DNA of 64,000 nucleotides, taken from contig NC_068938.1 in assembly GCF_016801865.2 (NCBI RefSeq), positions 222,224,663 through 222,288,662 of the forward strand. Direction: 5' to 3'. Source of the stretch: Culex pipiens pallens (Eukaryota; Arthropoda; Insecta; Diptera; Culicidae). A program made the translations under genes and the position numbers. Under the pieces are notes generated by a model. The model was not told the DNA's origin and did no database searches. It saw only the letters and a list, made by a program, of their open reading frames with translations. Of this stretch, positions 37,089 to 48,300 are shown in pieces (the stretch's first letter is position 1; the number at the start of each line of letters is the position of its first letter).

Positions 37089-37932
37089 AGGGGAGATGGG
37101 GGTAAGACGGCCACCGTAAGGGAGAAGTCACATAAAATTAACAGTACAGATTATTTTGATCTCAAATCAGGTACATATTGTTCTACTAACAGTCCATTAT
37201 AGAAATGACATAAATTAGTTGGTAAAAAAACCAATTTTCAATACTTTTCAACAATTTAAAAAAAAATTGAAATCGTATATATCTGGAGTTTTTTTGAAAA
37301 GGTCCAATAAACCAAATTTCCAATTTTTGCTTTTTGGGTATTTTTGTAACCGCCTTGGGTCAGGGGTATTAAAAAACACCCAAAATGCAAAAATTGAAAA
37401 TTTGTTTTATTGGACCTTTACAAAAAAACTCCAGATATATATATGAAATACGCGGGGTAAGACGGCCACCCATGTGGGGTAAGACGGTCAGTGCTATAAA
37501 TTAACTTGATAACTTTGCTAAATTCACCCAAATATCTACATGATTGGTTGAACAGACTTCTCTGAATATCATAACTATTTTGGTTGAAAAAAGCAAGTTT
37601 CAAATGTGAAGAAAAATGGTGTTCAACAAATTTTATATTTTGGATTTGTAGAAATCATATTATTGCAACCACATTTCATGAAAAACTTTGAATTTTTACA
37701 CGAACATATACCCAATTTAATGCAAATTAACTGGTTTGTGAAATCAAAATTATGTAAACAATATTAAATTAGCGACTTTTATTAAAAGTTTGAAAGGATT
37801 TCATACTATTCAATGAATTTTGCTATATCACAGTAAGGAATATTGCATGCATGAGGAATAGTATTGCTAAACATTTTAGTAATATTCATTAGTATACTTA
37901 CTTGGGGTGGCCGTCTTACCCCCAGCTCCCCT
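37089..37932. mobile_element. MITE with AGGGGAG termini
   Basis: The ends AGGGGAGATGGGGGTAAGAC and, inverted, AGGGGAGCTGGGGGTAAGAC differ at one base, and the match continues through GGCCACC. It is an 844-bp, non-coding element. Adjacent octamers do not match, although both flanks contain AAAGCATT a few bases away. Confidence 0.75.
37275..37442. mobile_element. Nested palindromic insertion
   Basis: ATATATCTGGAGTTTTTTT...GGTCCAATAAA faces its inverse TTTATTGGACC...AAAAAAACTCCAGATATAT. The arms are about 55 bp with a GC-richer centre. It lies wholly inside the 37089 element, so it inserted later. Confidence 0.65.
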
Positions 37933-37945
37933 GAAAGCATTTTTT

Positions 37946-38636
37946 TGCCTTCCTCACCTTACTGAGGAAAGGCTATAAAATCACTCGGAAATTAAACTTC
38001 TTAATTTGACGTCCTAGACCCACCTTCATGTATACCTATCGACTCAGAATCAAATTCTGAGCAAATGTCTGTGTGTGTGGTGGGATGTTGATCAAAAAAT
38101 TGTCACTCGATTATCTCGACATTGGCTGAACCGATTTTGTCCGTTTTGGCCTCATTCGATCCGTCTTGGGGTCCCATAAGTCGCTATTAAAAAATATGCA
38201 GTTTAGTTAAGTGCTTCAAAAGTTATACTAAAAAAACGATTTTAACAAAAGTCCGGAAGATTGTAAAAAGGGTGGTTTTTGTAAGAAAACCCGTCATGCT
38301 ACACATTTTCAGAAAGGTATTTAAAAGACCTTTCCAATGCGTCTATTGAAGATCTGACAAATCTATCAAAAGTTATAAGCACCTAAGTGTTATTTATACG
38401 CTTTTTGGAGGCCGGATCTCAGATACGTTGATGAAAACATTGTCCGGATCTCTCATGCGACCTATCGTTGGATAGGTATTCAAAAGAGCTTTCCAACGCG
38501 TCCAATAAATAAATAATAATAAATAAATAATGAAGATCTGACAACCCTATAAAGTGTTATTTACGCACTTTTTGCATCTTTAATAGCACCCTTTAAATGT
38601 GAGGAAGGCGCCAACCACCTAAGGGTGGATTAAGTA
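37946..38636 (+). mobile_element. TGAGGAAGGC-ended element, copy B (two internal monomers)
   Basis: It has the same ends as copy A (TTGCCTTCCTCACCTTACTG ... GTGAGGAAGGCGCCAACCAC, GGTGGATTAAGTA). The core GACCTATCGTTGGATAGG occurs with a second diverged monomer and a TAAATAAT microsatellite insertion near 38505-38530. Non-coding. Confidence 0.75.
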
Positions 38637-38639
38637 TCG

Positions 38640-40600
38640 TTTTTTTTTTCTTTGAAAGATTGGTTCTTGTTGCATGCTAAAATTTATTCTGAGGCTATAA
38701 TTTCCATCGTAATCAATTCTACAAAACCTCCTGAATTGCCTAAGCCTCCCTCGCAATTTCTTTCCCATTGCTGAAAATGCCATTCCGGGAACACCTACAC
38801 ACCAGAAATCCTCCGGAATGTGGACATTCATATTTGAATAAATTTTTCTATCACAGGACGACGCGACCATTTTTCGGGACACACACCGATCCAAGTGACC
38901 AACGCGTAAACATTCCCTAGTTGGCGGCATTGGTTTTATTTTCTTCATTTTCTTCGCAAAAAAAAAAAACACGTCTCTCTCTCCACTTGCTGTGCGAGCT
39001 TATTTCGTAACGATATTTTCCCCTGCCCAACCCCCAACAGCGAAGAGGGTGGCCTGCTTCGATCTGCGAATATATGCATGCATGCATACATTTTCCAATC
39101 TACCACCACCCCCCTGGAAAAAAAAGTGGAACAGTGGGGTGTCCTGCCACGGGTGGGGAAAGGTGGTCAAGTAGTAGCAAATGGCATCATCGTCGTCGTC
39201 GTCGTCTCTGGGTGCCCTTTTCGAACGGTGGCAAAAAAAAGCAGCAGCAGCATGGAAAGGGTATTTTGGCCAGCAGATCGTAGCAACCGACCGGCCTCGG
39301 AGTCGTCCTGGTCAAAGCAATCGTCGTCCAGTCGATTCCGAGTTTTTTTTTTTTTTGATTTTTTTTCCCGCTCGCCTACTGCATTTTTTCCCTGATGCCA
39401 CTTGGACGGTGCCGATTTTGGACCAAACTCGCGCGGAGGGCTTGGGGCAACATTTGGAGCGTAATGTGAACGCTTGAGAGTGTCCTCGCAGCAGTGTGTG
39501 GAGGCCGTAAGTATGATGGGTAGCTTAATTTTTTTTGCTGCTCGTCCTCCAGGGTGGCTTTCCGGGTGGACAAGAAGGAATGTCCTTCGTGGGGGTGGAG
39601 AAAAAAAAGCACATCGCGAAAAGCGAACTGGCCACCGCCTACTACTACTACGCGAGTGGGTGGGAGTAGGGATGAGAATAAATACAGTTTGATTTAGCTG
39701 AAATGAGATAGAGCGAGAGTAGTGGTAGTAGTTGGCGTACTTGGCGTGGTCATGGCTTGCTATTTTTTCGAGAAAATTTACGTACATTCGAGATATTTTT
39801 GCGCGCGATTTTTTTTTCCTTTCGTTCGTCCACTTGGTCGTCTGACTGTCCTCGCGCGCGCGTTGGCACCGCACCGTTTGCTGAGGGGGTCCAAAAATGT
39901 ACGACACATAGATTAATCTTCCGCAGGGTGGCGCGCGATGGTGCGCACATCTGGGAATATAAAGCGGCCAACTTTGGACACAAACCACCCCCACCCAGCC
40001 GTGAGGGAGTTTGGGGAGGGCTCCCATAGAGTTATGAAAGCGCAAATATCGTAGGTTTTTATTCCCGTAGATATCGCACGAACCAAATTCTGGAAATTGA
40101 TGATTTTTTTTTCGAGTTACGTTTCGCTGGTTGGTCCACTCGTCTATATTTTCGCTTCCACTTGCAATAGACTCGCGTTTTGTGGAGCTTTTCCCTGGCC
40201 AGGGAGGGTGAGAGCCCCGGGAAAGGCGAGTCCACTTGTCCATGTAGGATTTGATTTTAATTACTAAACATACATAAGGATTCGCCTGCAGTTTTTATAT
40301 GACGCGATATTCGTATTTTTTTCCATTTCTCATCAGTGCAAGTTGCGCCCCGTGGACCACGTGGGGGGAGGGGATGCTGGTGGTCAGCAGCAGCCCAGAA
40401 GAAGTATTTTGCCACAATACATATTTAATGAAATCCGCAGCGAGAGAGTTAGCAGAAAAAAAGTGGTTGGTAAGCGCCTCGATCGATAGACGACTATGAC
40501 TATTGTGTGCTGGTTTCTAGCTGGGGAGGCCCAACGATGCTGGTTGGTTTAGGTTTGCAATTTTGCTAAGCTGCTTTTCGGGTGCGACCAATAGGGTTTT
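38640..40600. other. GC-richer island without a supported gene
   Basis: It contains GTC/CAG triplet runs and a long minus-strand open frame (40243-39167) of low-complexity K/R/S/P text that looks like chance. No domain or splice structure could be supported. A regulatory or untranslated-exon role is possible. Confidence 0.35.
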
Positions 40601-41555
40601 TGTCATTTAAGCAAAACAGCAAAATATGACAAAGAGAGTGAACGTCGATTTTGATACATTTGCTAATTTGCAATATTTATTATTGCATCTAAAATGATGC
40701 TGTTCACTCAAGGCTTTTAAACATTTTGGGGCACAGATTTAACTTTTAAAACATATATTTCCAAGAATTCGTTGATATTAAACTGCGTTGAACTTTGGAC
40801 TGCAGCCTAACTGTAATTTAGTCTGATTGTCTATTTGTACTGTCATTAGATTTCGATTTAGAAGTAGATTTTTTTAATAACTGCCAGCTCCACCGTCTAA
40901 ATGAACTGAAAACGAAACAAACCACTTATAAATGGACTGAACGATGATTTATTTTAAATTAAAATGTGCAAAACGAAATCATTTTAATTTTGTTCAAAAA
41001 AACATGAAACTAAAACTAATTTAAATCAATCGTTAAGCTATTTAATGAAAATTTGATGAAAGCTTACAGGAAATTTCAGCATGTAAAATTTAAAAAACAA
41101 AAGTTTTAAATTATATTTTTGTAACGTTATACAGAAACAGCATTAAAAAAAAAACAATTAAAATGTCTATTGATAGCAGTGTGTTCAATACATGTGTTGC
41201 TCATCTGTAACTGTAAAATTCCTAATTTGGTCGTTAAATACGACCCCAAAATACTCCAAATTGATCATGGAATTTGTAATCCAAAATGGCAGCCAATATG
41301 GCATATCGAAATATAGAGAAATGCATATGAACTCGAATCTGTTGTAAATAAAATATAAATCAGAAACTAGATTTTGTTTTAATTAACGGCTTGCCGAAGT
41401 TTCTTTAAACAGTTCAATAATGTTTAATTATATGATTTCAAGCATATTTCAACACACATCAATTTAAATATGACAACAAAATCAATTTTATAAATTTGAA
41501 CTCAAAACTCAACACAACCAACTTTTTTGAAATAATTAGCTAAAATTTCGATTAT
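40601..41555. other. AT-rich, nothing recognised
   Basis: No gene. About 41220-41320 carries a phrase (CCAAAATGGCAGCCAATATGG) that looks repeat-derived, but no second copy was found in the window. Confidence 0.35.
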
Positions 41556-44136
41556 CGATTATCGGAAGGTTTGGTCTTTGCATAATCAAATCCCGAGCAA
41601 ACCATTTTTCTTTTTTTTTTATTTTCTAGCTCTTCATCAAATTTGAGCTCTGCGACCCCATTATAATCAAAATTGAATAGTTTTTGTCAGTTTATGTTTG
41701 TTTTCGGTAGTATTTGGCCTATTCTGCCATCTTCTATCATTACACTTTGCTTATCGAATTCTTTCATGTTTTTACAGTCACTTTTTAATTTTTTTGCTTG
41801 CTTTTCACATTTTGTGCTATAAAATGGCACCATCATCATTTATATTGTAGAAAAATGCGTAGAGGCGTAGTCTGGAATTCTAGAAAAATTACTGTATATT
41901 TCCTTTTACTTAAAATATAGAAAATGTTAGTAAAAAAAACAGCCAAAGTTGACCCCTAAAAAAAAGACATTTTCAAAAACATTGGCAAAGTCACATAAAA
42001 CAATTAAAACTTCTAACCCATACATTTTTTTAAAATTTTAAGAGTTCTTCTTTCCAATGCTTTTTAAAGATCAAAAATTTGTTGAAAATTGATTTTTGGC
42101 GATTTTTTTTTAAATCGGAGCCCGTCTAAAGGAGGGGTTGGGTTGTAAATACAAAATACATTTTTTCAATATTTTGCCATTTTGGCCGCGTTCTTGGATT
42201 TTAAAATTCTTAATCACTTTAGCGTTTATTTATTTATTTACCTTAGCTCGACAATAAAAAAACAACAGAAAAAATTCTTTGTTGCAATGGAAATTCAATG
42301 TTTGCCAAAATCCTCAATATTTATGTGGCTCTGAATTTGTGAATTTCTTTTACCAACTTTTTTTTCTAAGATTTCATATTTAAAGTTGTTCAAAGATATA
42401 GCTGACTAAAAGTAAACATGTCATTGCTAATTTTTTGTGAATTTTCATATTGATTGAAAAATGAGAAATTCTTAAATATGTTTGTTTTATTTTATAAAAT
42501 GAGCTTTACTTATTTTTTTAATGAGCTGCACTTATTTTTTTCAAAATTATCTGTAACAATATTTTTAAAAGAGACATCTTGAGAGTTATCAGATTCTTTC
42601 AAACATGAGCATATCTTTAAAATATTTTATTGTTATTGTTTTCATTTTGTGCTCTCGTTTTCTTTATTCAAGGTCAAACATTTAAACGCGTTTTTCTCGG
42701 AACGTCGAAATGGCGAGTGCGAAAAGATAGCTCGACGACGTCGATATATTTCCTTTTTTTGTAATGTAACAATATTTGTGTGAGTTTTTCTTTGTTTCAA
42801 TCATCATAAAATATCTTATTTGTTTTTCAACAAAAAAAATGAAAGGTTGATTTCTATTACGTTTTGCTAAATTCGGAAATAAATATTAAACAAGAGTAGT
42901 AATTATTTAAGTTTACATAAAAGTTATGAACATATTGAAAAAAAACTTTAAGAATTAGAATTTTGTTAACGAAAAAAAATGTGTTGTGTAAAATGTACAC
43001 TTTCAGTATACATTATATCCGATATTATGATTTTTATACATTGATACCAATTAGATGAAAATTGAACAAGGGAATGAAGATCTTAAGAATTAGCAGGGGG
43101 GTGTGAGAGGGGGAGGGGGGAGGGGAATAGATCGACAAAGATTGAGAATCAGTAATCTAGACAAAATGACACTTTAATCACATATATGTATTTGCAATAA
43201 CAAAGATTCGCGACATTTACAAATTTCAAACGGTCTGTTCATCATTATTTTTGTTGACAGCTTCTTAAATATTAGTGTTAAATATTGATCGCAATAAGCT
43301 ATTTCAAAAATTAAATATGTTAGTTTATTCTTTTGCATAAAGATTTGAACCAGACTTTGTCATATAAAGTATATCTCTCTTCCATAAAAATAGTAGTAAA
43401 TGCCTGAAAACGTAATTCATTGATGTTAAATGTTATTATTTCGATTCTATCATTGAAAAAAATATGGTAAAGCAACTTTAATAAAGCTTTAGGAAATTTA
43501 TTAATAATATGAATATATATATATACAGCAATTCCCCACGAAAACAGCATGGAAAAAAACAAAAGTGCTCGGATCGGGCTCAAAATTTTTCTGGGGGTTC
43601 CCTGGCCGAAATAATTAGACCCGTATTTTTTGTTTGCCCATTAGGGTGACCTACGCCGTGTTAGGGTGGTCTGAAAAATGGCCATTTTCGTCGATTTTCG
43701 CCAAAAACCACTTTTTTCGAAAAATCATAACTCCTCGCCATTTTAACCGATTTCAATTGTCTTATACGCAAATGAAAGGTGATAAGTTGGCCTTTCAAAG
43801 AAAAATAATAAGAAGTTTCAAAAATCTAGCCTAACATATGAAAAGGGCGTATGAAACTTTAAAATGCCGTTTTGACAGTGTCTGGACCAAAGAGCCTATG
43901 TCTGGAAATATTTCTATCGGATTCTCCGGACATTTTTACATAACATACTAAAAAATGGGAGGAGTTCATTAACAGGATTCCGAGATATGATTTTTTGAAA
44001 ATAAAATCCGTGTTTTTTGACGCGCCGCGCGCAAAAACCGGAGAGTGACGAAATTGGCAAAAAATCAACTTTTTTCACTAAAACTGCGATAACTTTAAAA
44101 TTTCAGCGATGACCTATAGATGTCTGGGTACCAAAA
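41556..44136 (+). repeat. Large palindrome, left arm
   Basis: About 2.58 kb that is the inverse of 44160-46732, with only scattered substitutions and a few small indels. The symmetry centre is at about 44148, with a 23-nt loop. It includes, from the outside in, a piggyBac-like fragment (41690-42146), AT-rich text, a GAACGTCGAAATGGCGAG block near 42700 and the core with GTGACCTACGCCGTGTTAGG. Frames here reappear mirrored on the right arm and are not genes. Confidence 0.95.
41690..42146 (+). mobile_element. piggyBac-like MITE fragment inside the left arm
   Basis: Colinear with 11700-12165 (phrases GGTAGTATTTGGCCTA, TAAATGCGTAGAGGC, ATTGGCAAAG, GGGGTTGGGTTGTA) but lacking the CCCTCTAC/TTAA ends. 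It is a truncated relative captured by the palindrome. Confidence 0.7.
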
Positions 44137-44159
44137 TTTTCGTAATTAAAAGACGCAAC

Positions 44160-46732
44160 TTTTGGTACCCAGACATCTATAGGTCATCGCTGAAATTTTA
44201 AAGTTATCGCAGTTTTAGTGAAAAAAGTTGATTTTTTGCCAATTTCGTCATTCTCCGGTTTTTGCGCGCGGTGCGTCAAAAAACACGGATTTTATTTTCA
44301 AAAAATCATATCTCGGAATCCTGTTAATGAACTCCTCCCATTTTTTAGTATGTTATGTAAAAATGTCCGGAGAATCCGATAAAAATATTTCCAGACATAG
44401 GCTCTTTGGTCCAGACACTGTCAAAACGGCATTTTAAAGTTTCATACGCCCTTTTCATATGTTAGGCTAGATTTTTGAAACTTCTTATTATTTTTCTTTG
44501 AAAGGCCAACTTATCACCTTTCATTTGCGTATAAGACAATTGAAATCGGTTAAAATGGCGAGGAGTTATGATTTTTCGAAAAAAGTGGTTTTTGGCGAAA
44601 ATCGACGAAAATGGCCATTTTTCAGACCACCCTAACACGGCGTAGGTCACCCTAATGGCCAAACAAAAAATACGGGTCTAATTATTTCGGCCAGGGAACC
44701 CCCAGAAAAATTTTGAGCCCGATCCGAGCACTTTTGTTTTTTTCCATGCTGTTTTCGTGGGGAATTGCTGTATATATATATATTCATATTATTAATAAAT
44801 TTCCTAAAGCTTTATTAAAGTTGCTTTACCATATTTTTTTCAATGATAGAATCGAAATTATAACATTTAACATCAATGGATTACGGGTTTTCAGGCATTT
44901 ACTACTATTTTTATGGAAGAGAGATATACTTTATATGACAAAGTCTGGTTCAAATCTTTATGCAAAAGAATAAACTAACATATTTAATTTTTGAAATAGC
45001 TTATTGCGATCAATATTTAACACTAATATTTAAGAAGCTGTCAACAAAAATAATGATGAACAGACCGTTTGATATTTGTAAATGTCGCGAATCTTTGTTA
45101 TTGCAAATACATATATGTGATTAAAGTGTCATTTTGTCTAGATTACTGATTCTCAATCTTTGTCGATCTATTCCCCCCCTCTCACACCCCCCTGCTAATT
45201 CTTAAGATCTTCATTCCCTTGTTCAATTTTCATCTAATTGGTATCAATGTATAAAAATCATAATATCGGATATAATGTATACTGAAAGTGTACATTTTAC
45301 ACAACACATTTTTTTCGTTAACAAAATTCTAATTCTTAAAGTTTTTTTTTCAATATGTTCATAACTTTTATGTAAACTTAAATAATTACTACTCTTGTTT
45401 AATATTTATTTCCGAATTTAGCAAAACGTAATAGAAATCAACCTTTCATTTTTTTTGTTGAAAAACAAATAAGATATTTTATGATGATTGAAACAAAGAA
45501 AAACTCACAAAAATATTGTTACATTACAAAAAAAAAGGAAATATATCGACGTCGTCGAGCTATCTTTTCGCACTCGCCATTTCGACGTTCCGAGAAAAAC
45601 GCGTTTAAATGTTTGACCTTGAATAAAGAAAACGAGAGCACAAAATGAAAACAATAACAATAAAATATTTTAAAGATATGCTCATGTTTGGAAGAATCTG
45701 ATAACTCTCAAGATTTCTCTTTTAAAAATGATGTTACAGCTAATTTTGAAAAAAATAAGTGCAGCTCATTAAAAAAATAAGTAAACCTCATTTTATGAAA
45801 TAAAACAAACATATTTAAGAATTTCTCATTTTTCAATCAATATGAAAATTCACAAAAAATTAGCAATGACATGTTTACTTTTTGTCAGCTATATCTTTGA
45901 ACAACTTTAAATATGAAATCTTAGAAAAAAAAGTTGGTTAAAGAAATTCACAAATTCAGAGCCACATAAATATTGAGGATTTTGGCAAACATTGAATTTC
46001 CATTGCAACAAAGAATTTTTTTCTGTTGTTTTTTTTATTGTCGAGCTAAGTTTAATAAATATATAAACGCTAAAGTGATTAAGAATTTTAAAATCCAAGA
46101 TCGCGGCCAAAATGGCAAAATATTGAAAAAATGTATTTTGTATTTACAACCCAACCTCTCCTTTAGACGAGCTCCGATTTAAAAAAAATCGCCAAAAATC
46201 AATTTTCAACAAATTTTTGATCTTTAAAAAGCATTGGAAAGAAGAACTCTTGAAATTTTAAAAAATGTATGGGTTAGAAGTTTTAATTGTTTTATGTGAC
46301 TCTGCCAATGTTTTTGAAAATGTCTTTTTTCTAGGGGTCAACTTTGGCTGTTTTTTTTACTAACATTTTCTATATTTTAAGTAAAACGAAGTATAAGTAA
46401 TTTTTCTAGAGTTCCAGACTACGCCTCTACGCATTTTTCTACAATATAAATGATGATGGTGCCATTTTATAGCACAAAATGTGAAAAGCAAGCAAAAAAA
46501 TTAAAAAGTGACTGTAAAAGCATGAAAGAATTCGATAAGCAAAGTGTAATGATAGAAGATGGCAGAATAGGCCAAATACTACCGAAAACAAACATAAACT
46601 GACAAAAACTATTCAATTTTGATTATAATGGGGTCGCAGAGCTCAAATTTGATGAAGAGCTAGAAAATAAAAAAAAAGAAAAATGGTTTGCTCGGGATTT
46701 GATTATGCAAAGACCAAACCTTCCGATAATCG
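44160..46732 (-). repeat. Large palindrome, right arm
   Basis: Inverted copy of 41556-44136. Differences include transitions (for example at 44274 in GCGCGCGGTGCG and at 44252 in CATTCTCC) as well as indels. Just outside, 46733-46753 reads inward as TACAGTCCAGACTCCGAAGT, a transposon-like terminus that the left edge lacks. Confidence 0.95.
46146..46605 (-). mobile_element. piggyBac-like MITE fragment inside the right arm
   Basis: Mirror copy of 41690-42146, inverted with the rest of the arm. It too lacks TTAA-flanked ends. Confidence 0.7.
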
Positions 46733-46759
46733 AACTTCGGAGTCTGGACTGTACAGTAG

Positions 46760-48300
46760 AGTGAGTTTATGTTGTTGAAATCAGAACAAACTCATTTACC
46801 GTCGGTTTTTTAAAGACTTTCTACACAAGTAACACGATCAAAATTCAAAGTGTAGCACTCAACCATTGTCTTAAATTTCAACACCTCTCAAGTCAATCGA
46901 TCGATTGTCTATCGATTCACCCGGAAACCAACCAACGAAACCGGGTCCATAACCTTCACAACAGTCAAAAGCCAGCCACCGTCCATACATCACCGGAGTA
47001 ACCAGCAAGTACCAAACCGTCTCCTACGCTAATCCCCACGGAAGGAAGGAACCATCCTCCAACAGCGTTTTCTGTGCAACAGTTTGACATTCAAAGTCCA
47101 ATTCACGCCGTCGCTGAAAAGCAACCTTGCCACCTCAAAAGACAGAAGAAAGCGAAACCGTTTTCACGGTGGGAAATTGCGATTGTGAACGGAGGGAAAA
47201 AATCTGAAGCAATTCATGGCTGATGGTGTTGGAGGAAAACTTTCCACTAGATTTTTTGCTGCTGCTGCCCCGATTTGCACAAAACATCATGTATGCGTTC
47301 GCAGTCCAAATGTTTTCTTAAGCCTATGTACTGAACACAAAAGTGCAGAAGCAACAAAAAAAAAAGTGCAGCTCGTCACCCCGAACAAGAGAGAAAAGAT
47401 TTGAACTCCAGAACAAAACAAAAAAAAAAGCAACAATACCATGGATACCGCAAATCATCTCAGCTCACTCAGCTGTCACACCGGCCTTAGCAGGCCGGGC
47501 TGCATGCAGTTCTGCTCTGTCCCGTGGCTTGCTCTCTGTTGTTCAGCCTCCTCCGCCAGGCCGTTGGCGAGCAAGAGAAAGGGCATGTTTCGACAAAACG
47601 CGCGCGCACTCTTTTGCACAATGCGATTTTTTCCTTTTTCTTTTGCGTTTTTTCTGCCACGAAATCCCGAGAGTCAGAAAATTTATTTTCTTTTTTTCCG
47701 CGAGCGCTCGCACGAAGCCAACTATTTTTCCTCCTAGCATCGGCGGAGAGATGACGAGAGAAAAACGGCCCCCCTCTTTCCCGTTTGCTATGTACTTCGC
47801 AGCATCATCATCGTCATCACCATCATCACCGTCAGTTTTTCCTACATGTGCTCACACAACACGTGGAGTACATAGTAGGCACTGCTTCCCCACCGCCCAC
47901 CACCACACGCGGACCGCCGCTTTTTTTTCGCATCTCAGTTGGCGCGCGACGAGCAGGACAGCCTGCTGCGCGAAAAAAGACTTCAACGCACGAACAACGC
48001 GCGAAAGTGCGAATTTTCCAACTGCCGTCGCTAATCAATTGACGGGGGCCGTCTTTTCCCCGCGGAGGAAAATTCGGGCACAATATTTTAACAGTCAGTC
48101 AGTCAAATTTCGGCTGCAAATGTGTCTAAACGGTCTTCGTCCTGAAGGTGGATCGACAGGTGAAAGATGCGTGTCTCGAAGGATTAGCTTTTGTGGTGGT
48201 GGCGGCGGACATTGACGCGTAGAAAGGCTAGTTGTGATGGGAAGAGTGTCTGTTAGATTCAGATGGGAGTATTTAGGATGTCGTTCTTGGTTGGGATGGT
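46760..48300. other. GC-richer island, no convincing gene
   Basis: A plus-strand frame of 290 codons (47343-48215) is open but is low-complexity S/R/K/F/T text with overlapping frames on both strands and no domain, so I do not call it. ATC/ACC triplet runs occur at 47800-47832. The compositional shift resembles the other islands. Confidence 0.35.

Noticed and set aside
39167..40243. 358-codon minus-strand open frame
   Set aside because: Homopolymer- and triplet-driven K/R/S/P-rich text with a poly-Thr/Met end; no recognisable domain or conserved-looking segment.
43320..44973. Mirrored frames (43320-43583/44713-44973, 43634-43834/44462-44662, 43859-44068/44228-44437)
   Set aside because: Pairs arise from the palindrome. 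One pair shows a frame-breaking indel between arms, and none has a known domain.
47343..48215. 290-codon plus-strand open frame
   Set aside because: Low-complexity S/R/K/T/F text, overlapping open frames on both strands and no domain or splice signal. It is better explained by base composition of the GC-rich island.
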